Shown: positions 1 through 6,578 of the stretch, one piece after another
How positions within the stretch are numbered: position 1 is the first letter of the stretch
How the letters are laid out: every line of letters starts with the position of its first letter
Assembly: GCA_902772945.1 (NCBI GenBank)
Contig: CACYCU010000099.1
Location: forward strand, 1 to 12,293
Origin: an uncultured bacterium
GTDB taxonomy: Bacteria > Cyanobacteriota > Vampirovibrionia > Gastranaerophilales > Gastranaerophilaceae
Reading direction: 5' to 3'
Length of the DNA stretch: 12,293 bases
Translations under genes and position numbers: made by a program
Notes under the pieces: model-generated
What the model was told of the DNA's origin: nothing
Databases searched by the model: none
The model's input: the letters and a program-made list of their open reading frames with translations, nothing else

Positions 1-1809
1 AGCTCCTGAGAACCAATAAATTACCGCACCGCCTGATAAGAAACCAAGCAATGTATACGGATTTAAGATGTTTAGTATCATTTCAGGTTTGATATGCAGG
101 GTATTTTGGATAACCAAAATCAATGAGAAAATCATTGTGGTTGCACCGACAACCGCAGTACCGATTAAAACAGGTTTTGAGGTTGCCTTGAAGGTGTTAC
201 CCGCACCGTCGTTTTCTTCCAAATATTTTTTAGCATTTTCAAAGTCCGGTTTGAAAGCGTATTCTTTTTCGATACCTTCACTAATATTCGGAATATCTTC
301 AATTAAAGATAATTCATAAACTGATTGAGCATTATCTGTTACAGGTCCGTATGAATCAACAGCAATTGTAACAGGGCCCATACCTAAGAAGCCGAATGCT
401 ACAAGTCCGAATGCAAAGACGGAGCTGTATATCATCAAACCTTCCGGAATGAATGTTGATGCGTAATATGCAAGTCCCATTAACAATACAATTACCATAC
501 CAATCCAAAAAGCTGAAAAATTACCTGCAACGACACCTGACAAAATTGTCAAAGATGCACCGCCTTCGCGAGATGCAGTCACAACTTCCTCTGTATGTTT
601 TGCTTTTGGAGAAGTAAATATTTTTGTAAATTCGGGTATTAATGCTGCTCCTAAAGTTCCGCAAGAAATAATTGTTGATAATATCAGCCAAATATTTCCG
701 CCCAAATCAGATAACAGCCAGTGGCTTACACCAAATGTCATACCGATTGATAATATCGAGGTTAACCAAACTAAATTTGTTAAAGGTTTTTCAAAATCAA
801 ATTTTTGAGTTTTTGCCGCATATAATTTATCAGCAACACCGTTAATCCAATATGCAATAACTGATGTCACAATCATTAAAAATCTCATTACAAAAATCCA
901 AGTTAATAATTGGACTTGGTTTTCTTGTCCTGCAACTGCAAGCAAAATAAATGAAACAAGAGCAACTCCGGTTACACCGTATGTTTCAAAGCCGTCAGCT
1001 GTAGGACCGACTGAGTCGCCCGCGTTATCGCCTGTACAATCTGCAATTACACCAGGGTTTCTCGGATCGTCTTCTTTAATGCCAAATTGAATTTTCATTA
1101 AATCAGAGCCTATATCTGCAATTTTTGTAAATATTCCGCCGGCTACACGTAGTGCAGAAGCGCCCAAAGATTCACCGATTGCGAATCCGATAAAACAAGC
1201 ACCTGCTATTTCACCGGGAACAAATAGCAAGATTGTCAGCATTAATATTAATTCAACAGATACAAGACAAACACCAATTGACATTCCTGCTTTTAGAGGA
1301 ATATTCAAAATGTTTAAAGGATTTCCCTTTAGTGCAACAAATGCTGTTCTTGCGTTAGCCAAAGTGTTCATTCTGATACCAAACCAAGCAACGGCGTATG
1401 AGCCAAGAATACCTATTACGGACCAGCCCAAAATTATCAAAACATTTTGAATCGGCATATGTTGTAAATATCCAAAATAAAACGCAATACATAAACCGAT
1501 TAGTATTTCCAAACCAAACAAAAACTTCCCTTGTTGTATAAGATAGGTTTTGCAAGTTTCGAAAATAGTGTTGCCAACTTCTGCCATTGCAGTGTGAACA
1601 TCCATTCTTTTAATTCTTAAAAATTCTATAAAGCCAAAAATCAAACCTAAAACAGAGATTCCTATACCAATAAGTAAATATGTAAAGAAATCAGGGTTCA
1701 CATTCTTGATGTTTGGCACAACTAAATCTGCCTCGCTTGAATATGCAGGCAGACATAATAATGTCAAAAATAAGGCTGACATTATTCTTGATGCATAATT
1801 TTTCATCAT
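1..1809 (-). CDS. hppA: Membrane-bound proton-pumping pyrophosphatase, C-terminus outside window (partial)
   Basis: Integral membrane enzyme that couples pyrophosphate hydrolysis to ion export. The frame is open for 603 codons from the start to the window edge, so roughly the last fifth is missing. The start is the first of two adjacent ATGs, preceded by GGAGAGAG. Seen: a signal-like hydrophobic N-terminus ending near AYSSEADL, then many transmembrane stretches. The substrate/Mg site includes GGIFTK, EDDPRNP (E246-D248) and GDNAGDSVGPTADGFETYG, and DSYGPVTDNA lies further on. The motif GNTFKATSK puts Lys541 where K+-dependent family members have Ala. That lysine marks K+-independent enzymes, which pump H+ (family knowledge). 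The N-terminal extension and the GPTADGFETYG and DNAQSVYEL variants recall, from memory, the divergent Na+-regulated H+-PPase subfamily (inference). It appears to be a single-gene unit with its own promoter. Confidence 0.95.
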   Translation of the reverse strand, partial: MMKNYASRIMSALFLTLLCLPAYSSEADLVVPNIKNVNPDFFTYLLIGIGISVLGLIFGFIEFLRIKRMDVHTAMAEVGNTIFETCKTYLIQQGKFLFGLEILIGLCIAFYFGYLQHMPIQNVLIILGWSVIGILGSYAVAWFGIRMNTLANARTAFVALKGNPLNILNIPLKAGMSIGVCLVSVELILMLTILLFVPGEIAGACFIGFAIGESLGASALRVAGGIFTKIADIGSDLMKIQFGIKEDDPRNPGVIADCTGDNAGDSVGPTADGFETYGVTGVALVSFILLAVAGQENQVQLLTWIFVMRFLMIVTSVIAYWINGVADKLYAAKTQKFDFEKPLTNLVWLTSILSIGMTFGVSHWLLSDLGGNIWLILSTIISCGTLGAALIPEFTKIFTSPKAKHTEEVVTASREGGASLTILSGVVAGNFSAFWIGMVIVLLMGLAYYASTFIPEGLMIYSSVFAFGLVAFGFLGMGPVTIAVDSYGPVTDNAQSVYELSLIEDIPNISEGIEKEYAFKPDFENAKKYLEENDGAGNTFKATSKPVLIGTAVVGATTMIFSLILVIQNTLHIKPEMILNILNPYTLLGFLSGGAVIYWFSGA

Positions 1810-1834
1810 AAACTCTCTCCTATTTACGTTTTAT

Positions 1835-1863
1835 ATTATAATCTGAATTAGTATATAAAACAA
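1835..1863 (-). promoter_or_regulatory. Probable hppA promoter
   Basis: On the minus strand a perfect TATAAT (1840-1835) lies 17 nt downstream of TTGTTT (1863-1858), which matches the -35 consensus only in TTG. Transcription would start near 1828, giving a short leader that contains the GGAGAGAG ribosome site. The gap to the upstream gene (1810-1907) shows no convincing terminator hairpin, so some read-through is possible. Confidence 0.55.
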
Positions 1864-1907
1864 TAAATTTACAAAAAATACATCAATAAGACTACAAATA
1901 CTGAATC

Positions 1908-2360
1908 CTAATCAAATGGATAGTCTGAAAAACCGGAATCTCTCCATAATTTAGAAAAGAAACCTTTTAATTTTATCATTGCCCTATCTATTTTGGTAGC
2001 TTTTGATGCCGGTACTATTTCGTCAGATTTTACAAGACCTCTTTTCGCAATTTCTTGTCTTACGCCAAGAGTTTTATAATAATCTTTAGCTAATGAATTG
2101 CGATATTTTTTATATTCGCTTTTTAAAACATTGCTTTCAGGTGTTTCCGAACAACTTCTAAAAAAAGACCTGACACTACCTCTGTCCATCAACGGCAGCT
2201 TGTCTATTTCTTTTTGCACTTCTTTGCACGCATCTTCAATAGCTATTTCTGTCTTTTGTTTTGCGCCTGATTTGTTTGCAGAGCGATACAATTTAATAAG
2301 CATATCTTCATAATTTTCGTTTCCGTTTACAACGGCTCTTACTATATTTAATGTATTCAT
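1908..2360 (-). CDS. Unknown 150-aa protein, paralog of its upstream neighbour
   Basis: Family not recognised. It is a charged, mostly helical soluble protein with no signal peptide or membrane segment. It aligns with the gene just upstream (2368-2859). SANKSG with a following acidic/alanine helix matches LANESG at a similar place, and YYKTLGVRQEIAKRGLV matches YPKTLSDRRLIAKEGLV, in both cases followed by a short linker, Pro-(Ala/Ser) and a C-terminal amphipathic helix. The start is set by AGGAAA, whose first bases are part of the upstream gene's TAG stop. Only 7 nt separate the genes, so they are almost certainly one operon and probably arose by tandem duplication. The function is unknown. 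The basic, helical character would fit a small structural or partner-binding protein, but nothing in the sequence proves this. Confidence 0.75.
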   Translation of the reverse strand: MNTLNIVRAVVNGNENYEDMLIKLYRSANKSGAKQKTEIAIEDACKEVQKEIDKLPLMDRGSVRSFFRSCSETPESNVLKSEYKKYRNSLAKDYYKTLGVRQEIAKRGLVKSDEIVPASKATKIDRAMIKLKGFFSKLWRDSGFSDYPFD

Positions 2361-2367
2361 ATGTTTC

Positions 2368-2859
2368 CTATTCTTCTATTCTTGTTATTTTATTTACAGA
2401 TGCCATAAATTTTTCCATCAATGATGGTTTGTGTAGGGTTTCTGCCCTAACAAGTCCTTCTTTGGCAATTAAACGTCTGTCACTTAGTGTTTTTGGATAT
2501 TTCTTTAATATATTTTGGGAAAATTGTTCTATATCTGCAAAAAAAGTCTTATCTTCTTTTGCAACTTTTTCAAATCCGTCTAAAATATTTTCAAATAAAT
2601 TAGATTTTTTTTCACCTGTTACTCTGTGCATAAATTTTCTGGCTTTTGCTAAAAATTTATCACCCGGTTTTATTGTTGTTGCTTCTTTAGCAGCTTTATT
2701 AACAGCAGATTCTAATGACACAATTGCGCATGATTCAAGTCCTGATTCATTTGCAAGATTAAAAAACGCTTTGGCTGCTTTGTTAAAATTATTTTTACCT
2801 AATGCAGAAACAACAGAGTCTGCTCGCATTGATAATCGTACACTTGGAATACTCGGCAT
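2368..2859 (-). CDS. Unknown 163-aa protein, first gene of a paralogous pair
   Basis: Family not recognised. It is helical and Lys/Ala/Phe-rich, with no signal peptide or transmembrane segment. About residues 28-60 (AFFNLANESG followed by an Ala-rich helix) and 115-145 (YPKTLSDRRLIAKEGLV) are shared with the downstream 150-residue protein. The stretch between them (about residues 65-105, TGEKKSNLFENILDGFEKV) is mostly private to this copy. The ATG at 2859 follows GAAAGGGA at a normal distance, and a second ATG ten codons in has no better ribosome site. It is the promoter-proximal gene of a two-gene operon that ends before hppA. The antisense strand is also open over this region, but the pairwise protein similarity to the neighbour supports the minus-strand reading. 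Confidence 0.75.
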   Translation of the reverse strand: MPSIPSVRLSMRADSVVSALGKNNFNKAAKAFFNLANESGLESCAIVSLESAVNKAAKEATTIKPGDKFLAKARKFMHRVTGEKKSNLFENILDGFEKVAKEDKTFFADIEQFSQNILKKYPKTLSDRRLIAKEGLVRAETLHKPSLMEKFMASVNKITRIEE

Positions 2860-2877
2860 AGTATTTTTCCCTTTCTA

Positions 2878-2922
2878 ATTGTATTTCGTTTTTGTTAAAA
2901 CTCGTCAAGTTTTTAAATTGAC
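2878..2922 (-). promoter_or_regulatory. Probable promoter of the paralog pair with a possible operator
   Basis: On the minus strand TTGACG (2908-2903) and TACAAT (2883-2878) form a good but widely spaced (19 nt) sigma-70 promoter. The predicted start lies about 15 nt before the ATG. The -35 box is one arm of an inverted repeat, GTCAA (2904-2908) and TTGAC (2918-2922) with a 9-nt spacer, which could be a repressor or activator site. On the plus strand the same repeat is followed by seven T, which looks terminator-like, but no plus-strand gene ends here. Confidence 0.4.
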
Positions 2923-2956
2923 TTTTTTTATTGTATTGTGAAGAAATGTAAATCAC

Positions 2957-3790
2957 TTATTGTAAATAAACATCTTCTTTTAATTTTATTTCAAACTCTG
3001 CACCTGAGGGGATTGTTAATTTACTACCTTTTGTAGCTATTGAAAAAATAGGTGAGCCAATTAAATTAACAACATAAACACCTGTTCCGAATATTGTCGG
3101 AAGTGGAGATAATATTACTCCAAAAGGGTTGTTTGACAACTTAGCAGAAGCATTGCGAGTTTTTTGGTAAAATTTTTGACCTTTATTTACTTGATTTGCA
3201 ACGCCTTTCCAATATTGTCTTTTACCTTTTATATTGTTAAAGAATATTTTTTTGTAATTAGCTTTTGTGATTTTACCGGAAGCACCGAGTGAATTTCCGT
3301 TTATATGAACTCCAGTAACTTGTATTTCCAATAGCCCTCCGTTTCCTGTTATTTGAGGAGGATGTGAATCTGTAACTAAAGCATCAAAAGTTGTACCTGC
3401 GGGTATAGTTATATATCTCTGATAAACTGGTGCTGTCGTGGTAAATCTAAATGTTGTTCCGACCCTTGTCGTGTCCGCTAAATATGAATTAGATTTTACT
3501 TTAAATTTTGTTCCTTTTTTGATTCTTATTGCGGTTGATTTATCAATCGGGGCATAATTTTTTACAACACTTTTTAATTTATTGCTGTTATCAATAACCG
3601 GCAAGTTTTTTGGCGGGAGTGATTGCGTCGACTGCGTTTGAGTGGGCGTCGTTTTTGGTAGAGCAGGCAACGAATTTTCAAGTGCAGACGGGTTATAATT
3701 CTTTCGAATTTCTTCATCTACCGAAGTATCAAGTTCAAATGCCATAACAGGCATAGATATTAAGAGTATTGTAAGTATTATTTTATGCAT
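2957..3790 (-). CDS. Secreted unknown protein with three 'I-x-I-x-x-G-x-x-F' beta repeats
   Basis: Exported 277-aa protein of unrecognised family. A signal peptide covers residues 1-17 (MHKIILTILLISMPVMA, cleavage before FELD). A Pro/Thr/Gln/Ser-rich linker follows at about 40-66, then a beta-rich region. Three similar strands are visible: IRIKKGTKFKVKS (88-100), ITIPAGTTFDALV (127-139) and LTIPSGAEFEIKL (258-270). The IPAGTxF signature resembles beta-barrel repeats in TrbI/VirB10-type and related envelope proteins, a weak family hint. A Gly/Pro-rich hydrophobic stretch (about 214-245) precedes the last repeat and may contact the membrane. The start overlaps the end of the upstream gene by 8 nt, implying translational coupling with the two-TM protein. 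It is the last gene of the gltA-like unit. It is probably periplasmic or outer-envelope; the function is unknown. Confidence 0.8.
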   Translation of the reverse strand: MHKIILTILLISMPVMAFELDTSVDEEIRKNYNPSALENSLPALPKTTPTQTQSTQSLPPKNLPVIDNSNKLKSVVKNYAPIDKSTAIRIKKGTKFKVKSNSYLADTTRVGTTFRFTTTAPVYQRYITIPAGTTFDALVTDSHPPQITGNGGLLEIQVTGVHINGNSLGASGKITKANYKKIFFNNIKGKRQYWKGVANQVNKGQKFYQKTRNASAKLSNNPFGVILSPLPTIFGTGVYVVNLIGSPIFSIATKGSKLTIPSGAEFEIKLKEDVYLQ

Positions 3791-4313
3791 TGCTTCTTGA
3801 TTTCATTATTTTAAATATTTCATATACCATATCGTATGTGCCGGAGAATCCAATAAAAAATTCTCTGCCATACAGAACTTTATTTATTGTTTGTGAAATT
3901 TTGTTATAAAAAGGAATTTTTAATGCTGTTTTATCTTTTACGTTAAAACAAATAGCAGTTTGTAGTGCAATATTTCCCATATGTAAATCTGAAATGTTGT
4001 CCCAATTTATAAAACCGTATTCTTTTGACCAAAAGCCTTCAGTATTCATATAAAAAAGTTTGTAGGGGCGAATTAAAAGATAACAAAACAGCAATAAACA
4101 TAAACTAAAATATGCAAGAAGTCCTTTGCCAATTACAAAATAATATAACGGATTTGAGAAACAGCATTGGCTGAATTCTCCCATTTGACAAGCATTACTA
4201 AAAACTTCAGCATACTTAATATAAAGAAATGCTATTCCGATAAAGATTAAACAGCCAATGATATAAAGTGCTAAAGTATTTCTTTTTTGATAAACTTCAA
4301 ACATATTTTCCAT
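3783..4313 (-). CDS. Two-TM membrane protein with PH-like cytoplasmic tail
   Basis: A 176-aa inner-membrane protein. Two hydrophobic helices are seen at about 14-36 and 57-81, joined by a short loop with three Cys (42, 50, 51) that could form a disulfide. A soluble C-terminal half follows the basic PYK. The tail has the layout LFYMNTEGFWSKEYGFINWDN: a strand, a 'G-x-I-x-W-x-x-I' turn, then further strands and a final helix. This is the pattern of STM3941-like/PH-fold membrane proteins (family resemblance from memory, not proven). A strong ribosome site, AGGAGG, overlaps the TAA stop of the upstream oxidoreductase, so the two are co-transcribed. The 3' end overlaps the secreted-protein gene by 8 nt. 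A role with that exported partner is plausible but inferred only from position. Confidence 0.75.
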   Translation of the reverse strand: MENMFEVYQKRNTLALYIIGCLIFIGIAFLYIKYAEVFSNACQMGEFSQCCFSNPLYYFVIGKGLLAYFSLCLLLFCYLLIRPYKLFYMNTEGFWSKEYGFINWDNISDLHMGNIALQTAICFNVKDKTALKIPFYNKISQTINKVLYGREFFIGFSGTYDMVYEIFKIMKSRSNA

Positions 4314-4322
4314 ATGCCCTCC

Positions 4323-5687
4323 TTATTTTAGTAAATCGTTTATAGCTTTAGCAGCTTTTTTGCCGGCTCCCATAGCATTTATGGCATTAGATTCTCCAAC
4401 CGGTGCAACGTCGCCGCCTGCAAAAACATTCTCTATATTTGTAGCTCTTGTTTCGGAATCTACAATTATATAACCTTTTTTGTCTATAGAAATTTCAATA
4501 CCTTCAGCCAAAGCTGATTTTTGAATAATTGGGTTCGGACCTGTACCTAAAGCAACTATAACCGTATCAAGTTCTACTGTTTCATATCTTCCAGTAGATA
4601 CAGGGCGTCTTCTGCCGGAATCATCCGGTTCGCCAAGTTCCATAATTTCAAGTTCTACAGCTTTGACATAACCGTCTTCACCAAGAATTTCTTTTGGGGC
4701 ATATAAAAATTTGAATATAATACCTTCTTCTTTTGCGTGTCTTATTTCTTCAAGTCTTGCAGGAAGCTCTTTTTCAGTTCTTCTGTATATGATATAAACT
4801 TCCTCAAAACCTACACGCACTGCGGTGCGAGCTGCATCCATTGCAACATTGCCGCCGCCAAATATTGCAGCTTTTTTACCAACTCTTAAAGGAGTCGTGC
4901 TGTCAGGTTGTCCGGCATGCATGAGATTTACTCTTGTTAAAAATTCATTTGCAGAAAATACTCCGTTTAAATTTTCACCGGGGATATTCAGCATTTTAGG
5001 CAAGCCTGCACCGGAGCTGATAAATATTGCATCAAAACCGTCTTCTTTTAATTGTTTTAGTGTAATAGATTTTCCGACAATGACGTTTTTATGGAATTTT
5101 ACTCCCATGTTTTCAAGATTTGTAATTTCTCTGTCGAGTACAATTCTTGGAAGTCTAAATGGCGGAATTCCGTACCTCAGCACACCTCCGAGTTCGTGTA
5201 AAGCTTCAAAGACTTCTACTTTGTGTCCAGCTTTTCGCAAATCACAGGCAGCTGTCATTCCTGCACATCCTGAGCCTACTACTGCAACTTTTTTACCTGA
5301 GGATTTTATTTGCGGAGTTTTTGCAGAAGTGTTATCTCCTACATATCTTTCTAAAGCGCCTATAGAAACCGGTTCTCCTTTAATTCCAAGTATGCAGTTT
5401 CCTTCGCATTGTCTTTCTTGCGGGCAAACTCTCCCGCAAACTGAAGGCAGCATACTTGTTTGACGAATTATTTCGCCGGCTTTGTCCAAATTGTTTTCTT
5501 TAATAGCTTGTATAAAATCCGGAATTTGGATATTTACGGGACATCCCTGCACGCACTTAGGATTTTTGCAATGCAGGCATCTTGATGCTTCCAACTTTAC
5601 TTGTTCTTCCGTAAAATTACTCTCAACCGGTTCAAAATTTGAGCGTCTTTTTATTTTATCTTGTTCTTGAACTCTTTGTCTGTCCAT
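4323..5687 (-). CDS. gltA: Glutamate synthase small-subunit-like NADPH oxidoreductase (GltA/NfnB type)
   Basis: Cytoplasmic FeS-flavoprotein that moves electrons between NAD(P)H and an acceptor. The N-terminal double-cluster domain has Cys37, 40, 45, 49 (CLHCKNPKCVQGCPV) and Cys84, 88, 94, 98. The FAD Rossmann motif GSGCAG is at 138-143. The NADPH Rossmann motif GGGNVAMD is at 277-284 with RRTEKELPAR (302-311). The closing FAD motif AGGDVAPVGESNAINAMGAG is at 423-442. The 454-aa length fits the homotetrameric GltA family (archaeal/anaerobe 'glutamate synthase') and also NfnB, the large subunit of NADH-dependent ferredoxin:NADP+ oxidoreductase. Neither a glutamate synthase large subunit nor nfnA is adjacent in this window, so the acceptor is uncertain. 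The start follows AAGGGGAG. It is the first gene of a three-gene operon with two envelope proteins. The symbol follows the homotetrameric family name and is not citrate synthase. Confidence 0.88.
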   Translation of the reverse strand: MDRQRVQEQDKIKRRSNFEPVESNFTEEQVKLEASRCLHCKNPKCVQGCPVNIQIPDFIQAIKENNLDKAGEIIRQTSMLPSVCGRVCPQERQCEGNCILGIKGEPVSIGALERYVGDNTSAKTPQIKSSGKKVAVVGSGCAGMTAACDLRKAGHKVEVFEALHELGGVLRYGIPPFRLPRIVLDREITNLENMGVKFHKNVIVGKSITLKQLKEDGFDAIFISSGAGLPKMLNIPGENLNGVFSANEFLTRVNLMHAGQPDSTTPLRVGKKAAIFGGGNVAMDAARTAVRVGFEEVYIIYRRTEKELPARLEEIRHAKEEGIIFKFLYAPKEILGEDGYVKAVELEIMELGEPDDSGRRRPVSTGRYETVELDTVIVALGTGPNPIIQKSALAEGIEISIDKKGYIIVDSETRATNIENVFAGGDVAPVGESNAINAMGAGKKAAKAINDLLK

Positions 5688-5707
5688 TTATCTCCCCTTG
5701 TTGAATT

Positions 5708-5736
5708 ATTATACCAAAAATTATTGTAAAGGTAAA
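5708..5736 (-). promoter_or_regulatory. Probable promoter of the gltA-like operon
   Basis: On the minus strand TATAAT (5713-5708) sits 17 nt downstream of TTTACC (5736-5731), which matches the -35 consensus at four of six positions. The predicted transcript starts about 14 nt before the AAGGGGAGATAAATG start region, giving a very short leader. It is arranged back-to-back with the yebC promoter. Confidence 0.55.
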
Positions 5737-5767
5737 AATTATTACAAAATAATTTATAAACTATCTG

Positions 5768-5828
5768 TATAATATTTTCAAAAAAGCTTTTTTTATGCTA
5801 AGCTTTATATTAAAGAAAGAGGTATATT
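5768..5828 (+). promoter_or_regulatory. Probable yebC-operon promoter and leader
   Basis: A perfect TATAAT lies at 5768-5773. The best upstream match is TTACAA (5742-5747), but at a long 20-nt spacing, so the -35 is weak. Initiation near 5780 would place a perfect palindrome AAAAAAGCTTTTTT (5780-5793) at the extreme 5' end of the message, followed by the AGAGG ribosome site before the ATG at 5829. Confidence 0.45.
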
Positions 5829-6578
5829 ATGTCAGGACACTCAAAATGGTCAACAATTAAGCATAAAAAAGCAAAAGTAGATTCACAACGAGCAGTAGTT
5901 TTTCAAAAATATTCGAGAGAATTGATTGTATCAGCAAGATTAGGCGGTGCGGATCCTGCAGGTAATTTCAGATTAAGAACGGCTATTGAAAAGGCAAAAG
6001 CCGCAGGACTTCCGAATGATAATATAAAAAGAGCAATAGAAAAAGGTGCAGGTGCAGGTTCTGGCGACAACTATGAAGAATTGATTTATGAAGGATACGC
6101 TGCAGGCGGTGTTGCTGTTGTTGTTGAAGCTATGACAGATAATAGGAACAGAACTGCAGGTGATATAAGAAGTTATTTTACAAAATATAACGGAAGCTTG
6201 GGTGCTACCGGTTGTGTAGGCTGGATGTTTGATCAAAAAGGTGTTTTGACTTTTAATGAAGATACTGATTTTGAGAAACTTTTCGAAGCGGCTATAAATC
6301 TTGATGCAGAAGACATTACAGAAGAAGATGAACAGTATAAAGTTTATACATCTCCTGAAAATTTCCAAAAAGTTGTTGAAGGTTTGGAAGCAGAAGGATT
6401 TAAGGCTGAATCAGCTGAACTTACAAGATTACCTCAAAATACAGTAGAAGTTACTGATGAAAAAACAGCAGATCAAATCTTAAAACTTTTGGATAAACTG
6501 GAAGAACATGACGATGTACAGAATGTTTATGCAAACTTTGATATATCAGATGAAATTATTCAAAAATTAGAAGCATGA
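5829..6578 (+). CDS. yebC: YebC/PmpR family translation-associated factor
   Basis: A 249-aa cytoplasmic protein of the YebC/TACO1 family, full length for the family. It opens with the hallmark MSGHSKWSTIKHKKAKVD. GGADPAGNFRLRTAIEKAKAAGLPNDNIKRAIEKGAG, here spanning about residues 39-75, is the conserved second block. YEGYAAGGVAVVVEAMTDNRNRT (about 88-110) and NGSLGATGCVGWMFDQKG mark the central domain, and an acidic C-terminal half (EDITEEDEQ) follows. Members were long called transcription regulators. Bacterial and mitochondrial homologs have more recently been linked to translation through difficult peptide stretches such as polyproline (family knowledge). It is the first gene of a four-gene overlapping run. 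Its TGA stop overlaps the next ATG as ATGA, so the following cyclase gene is translationally coupled to it. Confidence 0.97.
   Translation: MSGHSKWSTIKHKKAKVDSQRAVVFQKYSRELIVSARLGGADPAGNFRLRTAIEKAKAAGLPNDNIKRAIEKGAGAGSGDNYEELIYEGYAAGGVAVVVEAMTDNRNRTAGDIRSYFTKYNGSLGATGCVGWMFDQKGVLTFNEDTDFEKLFEAAINLDAEDITEEDEQYKVYTSPENFQKVVEGLEAEGFKAESAELTRLPQNTVEVTDEKTADQILKLLDKLEEHDDVQNVYANFDISDEIIQKLEA

Noticed and set aside
2351..2878. Long open frame on the plus strand opposite the small paralog pair
   Set aside because: It is antisense to two genes that show mutual protein similarity and good ribosome sites; its own product is Ser/Phe/Leu-rich in the way of a reverse-strand shadow.
2904..2929. Hairpin plus T-run as an intrinsic terminator on the plus strand
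   Set aside because: The stem is only 5 bp and AT-rich, and no plus-strand gene precedes it.
4825..5463. 212-codon plus-strand open frame inside the oxidoreductase gene
   Set aside because: The minus strand encodes a complete, motif-rich GltA-like enzyme over the same bases; the antisense frame has no ribosome site or recognisable domain.
5973..6368. Minus-strand open frame inside yebC, Cys/Phe/Ile-rich
   Set aside because: It is antisense to a universally recognisable YebC sequence; the composition is typical of a complement of Lys/Glu-rich codons.
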